Shown here: positions 21,986 to 33,717 of the stretch, piece by piece
Layout of the letters: each line of letters opens with the position of its first letter
How positions within the stretch are numbered: position 1 is the stretch's first letter
NCBI RefSeq assembly: GCF_001949145.1
Contig: NW_019091364.1
Span: 3,679,964-3,743,963 of the forward strand
From: Acanthaster planci
Lineage: Eukaryota; Echinodermata; Asteroidea; Valvatida; Acanthasteridae
DNA length: 64,000 nt
Reading direction: 5' to 3'
Translations under genes and position numbers: made by a program
The notes under the pieces: generated by a model
What the model was told of the DNA's origin: nothing
What the model saw: the letters and a program-made list of their open reading frames with translations, nothing else
The model's database searches: none

Positions 21986-23047
21986 TCACCTCGTCAGAGC
22001 CTTCAGAATATTCGAAGGATTGGGAATGAGGACCCATTGGCAACGTGCGATGCAGCCGAAGACTTTCTTAAAATCCCGGTGCTTCGTCGCATAGATCAAG
22101 GGGTTGATGCAGTGATTGAGTAGCACGATGACGGTGGTGTAAGGTATAAGTGGGCTGTGGCCATTGACAAACAAGTTGATTGAGTAGGGGGTGAGGCAGA
22201 CACCAAAGCCACACACGACGTATAGCATGTTCTTGGTGACTTCGGTCTGGCGGTTTTTTCTCGGAGGCGGACTGGCGTTGGTCGTAGCTACTCCCACTGG
22301 GAGCTGGCTCATTGGGATTTCGTCTTTCTGACTCGAGAGCGCAGACACGCTGCTGGGTGGGGGAGTGACGGGTCTTTGGTGAGGAGAGGTAACCAGCTTC
22401 TTGGCCTGACGGCGCAGGTGAATCCAGATCAGCGAGTAGCTGACAATAATGACGGCAAATGGGATAGGGTATAAGACGGTTGAAATGATCAGGTTGTACG
22501 TGTTGTAGCGAGGGTGGGTGTTAATAGACCCACAGAAGCGGAACTGCTTGTTGAATCCAAGAGCGCCCACGTTTAGGAGCGGTGGAATAGTGCATGTAAG
22601 GAGAGGCACCAGCCAAATGACCAACAGCCAAACGCCGATCTTCCGAGGGGTGTAGATCTTCCGGTAAGTGCCTGTCGATCGCGTTATCAGCAGGAAGCGG
22701 TTCAGGCCGATCGAGGCTAGCGTGTAGATGCTGCAACCGACCGTGGTGAAGATAGTTGCGCCCACCACGCTGCAGACCCACTCGCCAACCAGCATGCCGT
22801 CGTCTTCACTCAGCAAAGCCACGGCGTCCCATGGGATGACGAGACAGGTCAGGAAGTCTGCGACGCTCAGGTTCACCACGAAGGCATTAGTGGCCGTACG
22901 GAGTTTGGTGGACAACAGCACAGCCAAGATGACCAGCGAGTTGCCGGCGATTCCAATCAGTGATATGATCAAAATAAGCGTGGCAACAATGGCTCTTTGG
23001 GTCAAGTCACTGAATTCAAACGGTGGCCTCCCTGTGGAATTATCCAT
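21986..23047 (-). CDS. class A GPCR, NRF type (receptor 5)
   Basis: Intact single-exon receptor of 353 residues. The ATG at 23047 in CTCACCATGG is a good Kozak context and matches the paralogs; the frame extends three codons to a TTG but no further ATG. Landmarks are an NST sequon at 3, EFSDLTQR (11-18), G-N36, Asp64 (SVADFL), C92 and C172, N116-R117-F118, a loop 3 with several prolines and a basic RKNRQTEVTKN end (about 263-273), TM6 with L-T-P-Y, and NPLIY (315-319). The tail is short, ends IPNPSNILKALTR and has no cysteine pair. It is the functional sister of the frameshifted copy at 17165-18216. All residues expected for G-protein signalling other than D-R-Y's Asp (here Asn, as in the whole family) are present. 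Ligand unknown. Confidence 0.94.
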   Translation of the reverse strand: MDNSTGRPPFEFSDLTQRAIVATLILIISLIGIAGNSLVILAVLLSTKLRTATNAFVVNLSVADFLTCLVIPWDAVALLSEDDGMLVGEWVCSVVGATIFTTVGCSIYTLASIGLNRFLLITRSTGTYRKIYTPRKIGVWLLVIWLVPLLTCTIPPLLNVGALGFNKQFRFCGSINTHPRYNTYNLIISTVLYPIPFAVIIVSYSLIWIHLRRQAKKLVTSPHQRPVTPPPSSVSALSSQKDEIPMSQLPVGVATTNASPPPRKNRQTEVTKNMLYVVCGFGVCLTPYSINLFVNGHSPLIPYTTVIVLLNHCINPLIYATKHRDFKKVFGCIARCQWVLIPNPSNILKALTR

Positions 23048-23058
23048 GGTGAGCAACG

Positions 23059-23116
23059 ATGTTCGCTGTATTAGTGTGATGTGACCAATGTTCGCTGTAT
23101 TCGTGAGATGTGACCA
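23059..23116. repeat. 29-bp tandem duplication beside start codon
   Basis: ATGTTCGCTGTATT(A/C)GTG(T/A)GATGTGACCA occurs twice head to tail, with two differences. The related flank of receptor 4 has a single copy, so the duplication followed or accompanied the segmental duplication. It lies 12 bases upstream of the receptor 5 ATG, probably in its leader. Confidence 0.8.
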
Positions 23117-23392
23117 TCAATAAGGAACGAAATATGGTTTGACTGAAGACAGAACAAACGTTACTTGCAATCCCGTCATCTTGTGATTAAAAGTAGTCCT
23201 GGGCGATGGCGACGATCAGTCATCGGGCCTCGTTCAAAAGACATCGTGGTTCGTTGTATGCGTCATCCACTCACACGTTTTTATTACAAACAAACCACTT
23301 ATATGGTCGATGTACCCGCATCTTCTTCAGATGGAACGTCCCAACCTGCTTGACCTCACCTTTTATTGGAGGAATGGCGAATTGTACCTCAT

Positions 23393-23427
23393 TATAAAAG
23401 CGGAGAAGCTGGTGCCTGTGTTCAGTT
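23393..23427 (+). promoter_or_regulatory. TATA box plus initiator, rightward
   Basis: TATAAAAG at 23393-23400 is followed by TCAGTT at 23422-23427, with the putative start A (23424) 31 bases from the first T. This is textbook TATA-to-initiator spacing. It points away from receptor 5, and no gene is recognisable to its right, so it may drive a divergent non-coding transcript or be chance. The paralogous flank keeps the TCAGTT but not the TATA. Confidence 0.3.
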
Positions 23428-24344
23428 GTACAGACATCATAGTTCGTAGATAATTGGTTCTTTTTTACTGCCATGAGGCAGCATCTACAGCAAAATTAAA
23501 GGCCTGGGTCCGCTCCTTTTGCGTCACAGTCTTGTTTTTCCTACAAATGGCTGCTACAACTACGCTTTGACGTCGGTAAAAAAGTAGAAGAAAATGTCGA
23601 ATTTTAAAAAGCCCAAGCAGCTTTTAGAACGTGAGATGATAATACACGTACGACACGAAAATACAACCTTGTTTAATATAATTGAAACAAGTGTCCATTT
23701 TGAGCAAACTGAAGATAAAATCTAAAAGCAACCAAAAGGCGATATTTTGGCCACCCATGCAAGCTGTATGGGAGTTGTCCATAGCCCTGACAATCCGGGT
23801 GCTGAGCTACAGCCTATATTCAGGTCTGGGAGAGGTTTTACTCGTGTTTGGTTCTTTAATCGCGAGTGGGGTTGGCAATCTCTTCTGTCTTCATTCATAT
23901 CAAAGGTTTAACAGAGCTTGAACATTTATATCACTATCATTTATACTGCTGCGGTTTTTGAAATCCGTTACACGGTCTCGAGTTTTTTCAACTCAGCGTT
24001 TTCAATTTGATCAAGGGGATAATGTCACCCTGATTACGACCGCAATGACGCAGAGCGAAAAACAAACAAAATTAATGAAGCAAAACCAAAGTAGGGTGAG
24101 GCTCTGATACTCCAGTTTCCGCCTTCTCAGCTTTTACTATCTGCTCCGAGCGGCGCAAACGAAGACTTTTTTGTTTTTTGTTTTGTTTCTTTGTTTTTTG
24201 GTACTAAGCGCATTGGCGTGCGTTTATAATAGAGACCAGTGGCGCGTTTACGTGAAGCACGCTGAGTACAAACGTATGTATTCCTTAACCCCAACTCCCT
24301 AGGGTGTGAGCAAAATCATATTAAAATTTGAGGATTCAGGGTTA

Positions 24345-24454
24345 ATGTATGGTCTTTGCATACACGCAGAACGCGTGCATGAACCCGCTTGGAAAACTCG
24401 CAACCATCTGTCTTTCTTTTACCGCTTGGGGATGCGTTTTAACTCGGGGCGGAT
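24345..24454 (+). repeat. direct repeat pair, copy A
   Basis: Matches 24916-25022 about 570 bp away. Shared blocks include ATGTA(T/C)GGTCTTTGC, GAACCCGCT(T/C)GGAAAACT and CCATCTGTCTTTCTTTT followed by GCTTGGGG. The copies are clearly diverged, so this is an old duplication or two copies of one repeat family. Confidence 0.7.
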
Positions 24455-24915
24455 TCCTCAGGGCATATTCTAAAACCCCGTCCTCGTGTTAGACGAACGC
24501 GAGAAGGGTTTTGAACGGGGAGAATCAACACGCAAACATTGATCGCGAACAAGATTCTCACTCCTCACTCTCTAGGGAGTGGATGAAGAACATCAGGAAC
24601 AAAGATGGCGAATATAGGCACACTAATTTAGTGTTGGTTTTGTTACATAAAATAGAAAACATTCACTATAAGGAAAATAAAACTGAGGGCCAATACTCAT
24701 GGCTATCGGAGAGAACTCACCCTGACCTTTTAATATGGATATTTGGGGATTTTATTTAACGTGAGATGGCAAACGTCATGCCTCTTCATTTAGTGTCAAA
24801 ATGGCAACTACTTTCTTGACTTTCAGCGCAGCTGCACTCCTTTTGCACTTCGGCGTTCGTAATCAACGACCCTGTTCATGAGTCCCATGAGAATGAGGTC
24901 TCGAATACGCCTACA

Positions 24916-25022
24916 ATGTACGGTCTTTGCTACCCAGAACGCAGGCAAGAACCCGCTCGGAAAACTTACTGCCATCTGTCTTTCTTTTGCTGCTTGGGGG
25001 TGCGCTTCAACTCTGGGCGGAT
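24916..25022 (+). repeat. direct repeat pair, copy B
   Basis: Second copy of the repeat at 24345-24454, in the same orientation, with small indels. A related AACCCC..CCCTAGGGTGT word occurs near 24290 and again near 57080, hinting at a wider family. Confidence 0.7.
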
Positions 25023-25718
25023 AGGAAATCGTAGCGCTGCTATGAGTCGAGCTGGTGCTCCATGAGCGTTGCGCCGTTTTCCACGGGGATATTACACTCA
25101 GAGTTGTTTGATTCCCATTTTGTTTGCAGTGAGCAGAAGCAGAGAAATTAACCCTAAAAAAGAGGCGGAATCGATTAATCTGCCCCCATCAACAACTTGT
25201 CCGCGATATCGCAAAAATATACTTCTTTCACAAACCTGACTTTTACATGTTTTACAGTAACTCCTTGCAGTCCGTTTTCGCGCAGTTCCTGTAGACAGAC
25301 CAGCAAAAAAATGAGTACTTTTCTACTGCCGTGCTCAATGCACGTGGGTTGACACGTGTGTGGCTATTAACTGCAAGTCACCGTAACAACAAAATTATAC
25401 AGGTATGTCAGATTAACTTGAAACTCCACATTACTTTATCCTAACGAGAGTTTTATCATGCACGCCAAGTTTTAAAAAATAAGGCGTGGCCGGGACGGCC
25501 AAGTTCTTAGGGGAAGTCGGAATCCGCACCCCCCCAGCTGTGAGATAATGTAGTGATGTCGAACATTAAATTAGTCACAGCGTGTAGTAGCCAGATGTCA
25601 TAGTTTTGAATGCGGAGTTGAAAAGTGATGACCTGTCCCTTTTTTATTGTATGACTGTGTCTGCGCTGCTGCTGCACATAAGGCTCTGAGAAAGAATACC
25701 GATACACAACAATAGCAC

Positions 25719-25980
25719 GGGTGGATCCAGGGGGCGTGGGGGACGCATGCCCCCTTTTCTTCACCGAAAAAATAGATGAAAAAGCAGAAAAAGAGGGAGA
25801 AGCAAAAAGAGAGGTCATACTACCTGAAATTGTACCAAAGAGTGCCAAGAATACAAAATGGCTCCAGAACCCACGCCGTGCGAGCATTTTACCATTACTG
25901 CTTTAGTTCACCCCCCCCCCTTTTTGGAAAATCTGGGATCACGCCCCCGCCCTAGGGAAAATCCTGGATCCGGCCCTGGA
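25719..25980. mobile_element. small element with GGATCCAGG inverted ends
   Basis: The left end has GGGTGGATCCAGGG and the right end, read in reverse complement, TCCAGGGCCGGATCCAGGA. G-rich and C-rich sequences sit just inside the two ends. This type of end is familiar from small cut-and-paste elements in invertebrate genomes, but I cannot place the family. No coding capacity. Confidence 0.35.
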
Positions 25981-28283
25981 GAGTTCAAAATATACCACGC
26001 TCTTTTAAGGCTAAGCTAGACATGAATGAAACTTAGGGATGCAAGGAACCAGTGAGCAACATTTGAATTTAACTTTAGGTTACGTTTGAGCGATGACTTG
26101 GTCCTTTGGTCAACTGTGCTTACGTTAATGCAGCTCGAACAACTCTAGTCTATTTTAAATTCTCATTCTCTCCCAGCTTTCTAGGTTTTTGCCGGTGTAT
26201 TCAGTTATTTTCATAACAACGGTTCACCTCTCATTTAATTGATGACCAGCGTTTGAATCGTGATCAAAAAAGCCAAAATGGTCGACTTGATGGTCGAACT
26301 ACGCATATTTTCTGTTTGGGTGGCGTTGGACGGATTTTGACAGCAATCTGTATTGAGCGAGTAGTCGTCGCTCGAAGTCGTTTAGGACGAAAATGCGAAC
26401 TTCGGCAATGTTGTAAGATCTTATCAATAGCGCCCCTTGTGTCTAACGGTATCTTGCAGCAAGTTACTACACCACCGCACGCTTTTCAGAGTATTCTTCA
26501 CGTTTCTTTGACAGCGATCCCGCCTCACTCCTGGTCGTTGACAGAAATCCCGGAATAACATGGCTGTGTCCCTATAGCTCTGTGGAGTATGAAAGGAACA
26601 GTCTGCTTTCAAGCTAGCCTTGTCCAAGGTGGTCTGTACGTACATGTACTTATCGAAGGGCAAACCACGGTAAATGAGTGACGCTATACATGCACTGTCA
26701 AAGAATATACAAACTGCCGTACAGTTAGTCTGGATACCAGACCCAATGATTCAGACTACTCTACAAATCAAGGGTCCGGTATCACCCAATGTCCACGTGA
26801 CCAAGACTGGAGGAATTCCTCCACTTTTCCGGAAATAACGAAATATTCCGAAGACGTCCCGTCTATATTCGGCATGCTCGGATGGTACCGTTGATGTTCG
26901 GTAATTCACAGCGGTGTAGGTAGGCTGGCTGTTGAACGTAAACTCCCGCATCCTATATAATGGCAGCTGTTGATCCTACAATATTTGACTTTATACACTG
27001 CAATCGAAGGTCGACTTGAAGTAAATGCGAGGCAAAAAGCAAAATCTAACTTTCTTTGACCAATGCAGGCTTTGTGCCTGAAACATGATCCCAGTGGGGG
27101 TACACTTACAGTATTGCCTATTTGGGAAAAGCCTTATTCTTTAGATGTTGCCACTGATCATGAAATCGAAAACACCCGGGCTCTCAACTTCTGACCCCTG
27201 ACCCTTGCGTCATATCTATTTATATCCGTCGGTGATGCCCAACCTTTTTATCAAGAGTCGTCAGGGAATCTTTGGGTGGGGAACAAGACTACCGTTTGGT
27301 AAACGGCAAACCAACGTAGACGTACTGCGTGCACGTGCGTATGAGTATGCATGTCAAGAGTGGCCTGTCCAGTCGAAAGGCATGACGGGCCAGTCTTGTG
27401 TACATATCTATCCACGTTTACTGCGCTGTGCGTAAAATATCGAGGCACACAACACAAGGCACCGATGTAGCCTACTGTACATGTACATAGCGCATCAGCA
27501 GGTTATGATGGCAACACGGGCAATGTTCTGGGATTTGGTTTTCATCTATGGCGGGTTGACTGCATGTAAGACGATCCCGGTGCACTGATCAAGGCTACCT
27601 TCAAGCTGGCACTCAGATTCCACGGTGGAGCACTCGTGGAAAATCATGAGTAATTATTTCAAATTCGGCCCATTCATGTGTAAAGTAGGACAATGAGGGG
27701 GAAGTGTGCCCAGCACTGACTTGCACAGACGCTGTCTGAACAAACTATAGTTTCCACCCCAGTAAGCCTACAACCCGGCCGTTCGAGGTAAACTCTCATT
27801 GCATGAAACCGCAGCGAGAGTCTGTCCCCATTGTCTCGTTTTATCAATGAACTTGACTCACAGAAAAGGAAGTTTGTCGTAAGAGCCAATTGTCTCTGAC
27901 ACCAAACTATATAAAAAGACTGAAACCGATATCCTGTCGGTACTTACTTGTTCAGCGAACTTCCCTTATGACCAGATAAATGGACGTATAAAGCAGAGGG
28001 CACACAAAACCAGTCATCGCGCATTTCCGATCGCATAACTGTATGCAAGCACGGATATGCAGTGGTGCATGACCTGACACCAGTATCACTGATGTAACGA
28101 TTCGTTCGCACTAAATTCTATGGTACTAACTGTTCCCAAGAATGACAATTCGTTCCCACAAAAGTCGTTTTAATTAATACACAAATTACTCCAGCAATCT
28201 GTGGGACCAAGTCAGTAATTCGTACCTAACCCAGTGGCGTATCCGGCCGTGGGGACAGGAGGGGTGTTTGTTGGGGTGTTTGC

Positions 28284-28437
28284 TTTTTACAAAGAATACT
28301 TCATAGGTGAGTAGGACAGAAAGTAATCGGTACTAAGAAAACACCAGCAAATGAAAGCAAAGATGTCGGGATGTGGGTAAAGTTTTTGATTTCTTTCTTC
28401 CTAACATCATATTGAATGAGCCCGAAGCCCCATTCAC
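28284..28437 (-). repeat. dispersed repeat family 2, copy 1
   Basis: The reverse complement matches 34925-35120. Shared blocks include TTCGGGCT(C/T)ATTCAA(T/C)ATGAT, GGAAGAAA(G/A)AA, TTGCTTTCATTTGCT and TTACTTTCT(G/T)TCCTACTCACCTA. Next to it lie a C-run and, at 28232 and 28480, GGCGTATCC words in opposite orientation that could be the ends of a carrier element. Confidence 0.65.
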
Positions 28438-31400
28438 TTTTGAGTTTGTCCCCCCCCCCACACACACAGGTACACCAAAAGCTGGATACGCCGATCCGCT
28501 GCCCAACGAATAATTGTTTTGTGGGAACGAAACTAACAATTCGAACGAACACATTAGCAATTCGTGGAACCGAAATAATTCTAGAGAAGGAAATAACAAT
28601 GGTAACAAAATTCCCCGATTTGTCCCTTCCTGGGCTTCAACGAATCAAAATGTTTCGCTCACGAACACAAACATTTGCACTTACAGCAACATTTAGCGAG
28701 GCACCGAAACAGCTTTGCAATACAAACTGCCAGGACGGTAAAGTAAATGCAACACGAAGGTGCCGACAAAAACTTCCATACAAATTCTCTTCTGTTCCCT
28801 CCAATACCAGCCTGAGGTAACACTGCAACTCTAAACGAGAGCTTAGTTTTGTTTAAAATGCTTACAAAATAAAAAAATTCGTTACCTTTAATCCGCTTTG
28901 GTTTCTTCGACGTTTACTTATGAGCTCTTGTATTTGACGTGTGTCTAGACTCGTGCGTCCACCTGTGTACAAGAGCGACAGAAAAATGTGTGCAGCTTTA
29001 TGTGATATGGGAAAAGCATGTATTTGTTTTTAAATAACAACCACAAATAAAGGTTTCTCTTTTGCCCCAGACAACCAGGGACTACAATGATATAGGCCTA
29101 TGGTAGAAAATGTATCTATGTTGTTTTTGATTCAGCGGGACAAACAATAGGATGTATAAACATATATAAATTCAATATGTGGACATGATGCATGCGAATT
29201 ATATTTAAACGGGGTGCTGGTGAGCGTCGTGAAAAAGGAACATCTGATGCAATTGAGGTTACATTCACTTTACAGTCTTATAACACCGAGGGCCTGTTAA
29301 TTAGTAAACCCGATATTGACCTACATGTAGGTCTACGTTAATTTTTAAGTTTATGTTGGCTCGATTTTTCGAATCAAAGTATGGCTTTTTAGTAAAGGCA
29401 GAGTTTAACCAGATCCACATCCCCGTTGACTTCCATGCTTCAGTAATTATGTAGCTGTACTGTGTGCTGCCCAAACGGCACATTGATCGCCATGTGACAT
29501 GATGACACCTCTAGCATTAGCATGATGAATACCAACAGCGTGTTGCCGTTCAACAGGCCATAAAGGTACTCGCTGTGAAACTGCAGCAGGCAGATATTTA
29601 GTAGTAAATTTCTCGTTTGTTTGGCTGTCTTTTAAACTAATTACGCCTGACATTGAAACCCTCGACTTACTTTCAATGTGAAGAATGATTTTTAAATGTT
29701 TTCCAAAATGAATTTTAATTGGCCCATCACGAGGAAAGAGGGATCCGTACTATCAGGGAGTTCGTTGAATTTGAACACATAAGGGCGTGCACAGAACATA
29801 GACCCAGTTGTCAGCCGATCACATAATCTGGCCTTAATTCACGAGACCTTTGTACACTGACATACATAGTTGACATACTCATGATTTTCGTCTGTGCTCG
29901 AGCCAAAATGTTTCAAGAAATGTTTGAATTTGGAAAGAAGAGAAGATAAATCATGCATGAACCTTAATGTGATCTTTATGAGCGATGGAATATAGGACCA
30001 TCTTTTCACTTAAAGCTACAAATTCTTTGTAGCAGAACTGGGCGTCCTTCCTGAAAACCAAATGTTTTTACATGAAACCAGGCAAGAAAATGTACCGGGT
30101 CGGTAATTAATTTGAAGTATTTTGCCGTCTCCCAACAAAAAAACTAATTGTACAAACAAAATTTGGAACACATCTGTTTCAGTTCAACATTTCTTTCAAG
30201 CTCAGAAAAACGTGTCAAAAATCGCGTTTCAAGAAGACATAAAATGCCTTGCGCAATTGTAAATGGTTGCACGAAATTTAACGATTTAAACACTTGATTT
30301 GTTGTTTACACGAGTGGTAATAGGAAATACGTGCACTATCTTGGAGGAAGCACTCTATTGCCCATGTTATGTTTGTCTTGAAAAACAAAAATCACGCTTC
30401 TACTACCCTAATGACGCATTACACAATAACCTATGCACTTGTTCTGGAAAAAACTGCATTTGAGAACTTTCCAGCCCACATAACAAGGCGGAGCAGGTCG
30501 GCTGAAGAAATTCACGAAACTGATGTCACAGCACTACGGTGTATAATAGGCCTACCATGTGAAATTCGAACCTCATGTTTGCAAAGTGGTTAAGTTTCAA
30601 GGAAAGCAATACTTTAGCCGAATGTTTAAATGGTCAACATTGGACACTGACCTTGTTGATTTAAAGAAATGACCCAAAGAACAACATTCAAGACAAATAT
30701 CTAATATTGTAAATTGTACCCTAAACAACACATCTCGTACGTGCAAAAGAAGCCAGTCATCTATTCCGGGAATTTTTCTTGAATCGAATGTTCCATACAT
30801 TTCAATATGTATTTAAAAGTGGCATGATCATTATTATGCGCCTGGAAATAACATGAAATTACTATTCTAAAGACTTCAGAGGGAATCATTGCAACCCTGG
30901 TAACTTTCATTAAAATTTGCGACTTTTATTGACTCAAAATGCAGTATTTAAGCTAGGCATACAGCTACAAGCGTCACCACAGCCGTATACATGGTTCACA
31001 GAAAAGATGCAACGTCTACGCCGAATAAAAAAAAAATAAAGTTACACCCAAAAAGTGGTCAATAGATAGACCGGACAAAATATGTTTACAAATACATGTG
31101 TGAGTCAGTCTAGTGGCCTTCTCAGTCTGCAAAGCAACATTATGATATACATGTAGAATCCACTCTGTTTCAAAGGACCAGTGCTACACCACTGATTTTA
31201 TTCAGTCTGTGCAGCGTACCGTGACCTGGCTGACAATTCTTTTTACGGCAATGCTATATGCATGCTCTGGGAAACTGCTGTGTCAACGTTGAGCCTTTCC
31301 TTCAGCGAATGCAGGTGCATCATCAGAGTGTCATCAACCGCAGGTTGAACCCGTTTGAAGTGACTAACTGAACTTGCAGTTGTTTGACAGGATACACACC

Positions 31401-31701
31401 AGCGGTGTCATGATTCGGCCCATAGTTCCATGCGTCGACAGACAACTTTTGTGGATCAGCTGAGTGGATCGTCTGTGCATCCCCCCGTTGGGAATGGGCT
31501 TGACCCTTGGTTCAGTTATGGTTCAGTCAAACTCTGCGGGATTGTTTATGTAAAGCTACCGGCGAGCACACTCACAAAGCATGGGCTTTTTATGTACGAC
31601 TAGGCTCAGCTCTTCATAAAGGTACTGCTGCCCTGAGACTGGCTGTATTTTCAACGGTATTCCAACCACCCATATACCTCCGAATCTTTTGCCAATAAAA
31701 C

Positions 31702-32925
31702 ATGGAAGGGGCAACAGACTTCATCAGCCCTGATACATCTAGGCATCTTGTCAGGGAGACTAACGAAACGTCCACGCCAACGGAGTTTACCACATTGGCT
31801 GGTTACGGTGAGCCCACTACTGCAGACTATGATTACTACGAGGGAGCATTCAAATTTAACGACTACACCCAGAGGTGTATTGTAGGTACCATATTCGTTA
31901 TCGTCTCAATTTTGGGAACATTCGGGAACGGACTGGTTATTCTGGCGGTTGTCTTGTCCAGAAAGCTTCGGACAGTGACAAACGTATTTGTGGTGAACCT
32001 TGCAGTGGCCGACCTGCTGGTGTGCTTGACCCTGCCTTGGAACGCCGTGGGGCTGTTCACACGGCCCGAGCTCGGCTGGCCCCTGCCGGAGAAACTCTGT
32101 GTAGCACTGGCTTTGATCGTCTACACCTGCGGCGGCTGCAGCCTGTTTACGTTAGCCACGATAGCCATCAACCGGTGGATGCTAATCACCCGCCCTTCTA
32201 GAACCTACCATACGTGCTACAAGCCAGCCTACCTGGCCATCATGGTCGTGATCGTTTGGCTGGTGCCGCTCCTGGTGGCTTGGCTTCCCCCGACTCTTGG
32301 ACTTGGGGAGCTTGGCTACACAAAAAAGTACAGCACCTGCACTCATAAGAACTCTCACGAACTGGCGCCGTACTACAGTCTCCTGCAGTCGGTGGTGTTT
32401 TTCCCGGTCCCTCTTCTCATCATCATCGTCTGTTATGTGAAGATTTTCAAGCATGTGAGGCAACACACCAAAGTGCTCATGGGCAAGCAGGATCAGTCTG
32501 CGGAACTGTCCGAGACCTCCAACAACCGGGAGAACCCCAGCGGGTCCAGCGTCAAGTGCAGCAAGACGGAGTTGTCGCCCAGGCGCTCGCAGAACCTCAG
32601 CGTGGCCAAGAGGCGCCTAAGCAGGCGCCAGATCGAGATCACCAAGAACCTGTTCTACGTGGTCTGCGCCTTCACCATCTGCATCATGCCTTATGGGGTG
32701 GCTCTGCTCATACCGCCTAGCGACCCTGTCATCCCGTGGACCGCGGCACTGTTTCTGGTCAACAGCTGCATCAATCCCATCATCTACGCCACAAAGCATC
32801 CGTACTTTAAGCAGGTCTTTAAACTGATGCTAACCTGTAAGTGCGAGGGAATTCCTGAGCAGTCTGATTTCCTCCGATCTGTCAGGTCGACAGTGAGGCG
32901 TGATCAAGGAAAAAGGAGGAACTGA
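31702..32925 (+). CDS. class A GPCR, NRW type, long N-terminus (receptor 6)
   Basis: Intact single-exon receptor of 407 residues. The extracellular N-terminus is the longest of the set (about 55 residues), rich in Thr, Glu and Asp-Tyr, with a sequon at N21 and the family juxtamembrane KFNDYTQR (51-58). TM1 has G-N76, TM2 Asp104 (AVADLL), C133 and C213 pair, TM3 ends N157-R158-W159, and TM7 has NPIIY (358-362). Loop 3 is long and basic (RRLSRRQIEITKN near 304-316). The tail has IPEQSDFLR and ends in basic residues. TM6-7 (PSDPVIPW, CINPIIYATKHP) and ECL2 (ELGYTKKY..CTHK) match receptor 8 more closely than the minus-strand genes, so the two plus-strand copies form a second subgroup. Coding GC is visibly higher than the flanks. 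Ligand unknown. Confidence 0.95.
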   Translation: MEGATDFISPDTSRHLVRETNETSTPTEFTTLAGYGEPTTADYDYYEGAFKFNDYTQRCIVGTIFVIVSILGTFGNGLVILAVVLSRKLRTVTNVFVVNLAVADLLVCLTLPWNAVGLFTRPELGWPLPEKLCVALALIVYTCGGCSLFTLATIAINRWMLITRPSRTYHTCYKPAYLAIMVVIVWLVPLLVAWLPPTLGLGELGYTKKYSTCTHKNSHELAPYYSLLQSVVFFPVPLLIIIVCYVKIFKHVRQHTKVLMGKQDQSAELSETSNNRENPSGSSVKCSKTELSPRRSQNLSVAKRRLSRRQIEITKNLFYVVCAFTICIMPYGVALLIPPSDPVIPWTAALFLVNSCINPIIYATKHPYFKQVFKLMLTCKCEGIPEQSDFLRSVRSTVRRDQGKRRN

Positions 32926-33711
32926 CAACGTACAAAAACTAATTTTTAAAATTTGATTTGATATCACGTAGCACTTGTGAGTTCCATATTCAGATATTGG
33001 CTATACTGTGCTCAGGCAACTATGCTCAGGGGAATAAGAACAGCTCCCAACCAATCGTCATCTATGGTGTTCTTATGTTTCAAAATAGCCCCTGAGACAT
33101 GAGGTGAACATTCAGGTTTCACCCGTGAATCACAAAGCACTTCAGAAACTCTAGCCGCTCGAGTTTTTTTCCCCAGGCTTTGGCAAAGGGAGAGCTGGAG
33201 TACATGTATTGGACAAGATCAGGTTCTGAGTGGGAGCAGATGCCTTTCATGTGGGAAGGGGCAACAATTTTCACAGGAAAGCGGCGATCAACACCAGCAC
33301 ACTTTCTGTCGAAAGTCCAGATTATTCTCAGCTGTACATATATCTACACGTAAAATCATACTGTATGGAGACATGTTTAGGCCCGCATTAAAGTTGTATA
33401 TACGTTTCTGGTATACACTCGTGTCATATTTTTACAACTCAGGCAAACTGCCAGGTTAAATATTATATTCTTGCATTGACAGTAAACCAAGTATTTACAT
33501 AATTTGTAACCATACATGTAGTTTTACAATCATGCTACCAGTATGATTTCATTGTACAAGGACGACGAAAATATTATTTTTTTAATGAAAAGATTTCCTT
33601 TATAGTTGTTTGCTTGGTATTTAGATCATGGGTATGACTGTTAGGTGTCTGTTGCAATGAGCTGTTGTGTGTTTTCTTGTTATGTTGTTTTGAGGTTTCC
33701 CTGGGGAAATC

Positions 33712-33717
33712 AATAAA
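33712..33717 (+). promoter_or_regulatory. candidate poly(A) signal, receptor 6
   Basis: AATAAA about 790 bases past the receptor 6 stop codon, on the coding strand. It would give a 3' untranslated region of ordinary animal length. Weak evidence on its own. Confidence 0.25.

Larger units (their letters stand above)
23048..23430 (-). repeat. duplicated 5' flank of receptor 5
   Basis: Colinear with the flank of receptor 4 (18217-18510), with an added tandem copy of 29 bases next to the start codon. Conservation outside the coding frame suggests either recent duplication or retained regulatory sequence. Weak similarity may continue to about 23905. Confidence 0.65.
23431..31701. other. long intergenic region, repeats only
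   Basis: About 8.3 kb with no supported protein. It carries a diverged direct-repeat pair (24345-24454 and 24916-25022), an element with GGATCC-type inverted ends (25719-25980), one copy of another dispersed repeat (28284-28437), and homopolymer C runs near 25910 and 28450. The right end should hold the promoter of receptor 6. Confidence 0.55.

Noticed and set aside
23048-23056. Extending receptor 5 by three residues
   Set aside because: The added first codon is TTG. The ATG at 23047 has a good context and matches its sister.
25507-25887. 126-residue minus-strand frame
   Set aside because: It overlaps the GGATCC-ended element and its G/C-rich tracts; no domain recognised.
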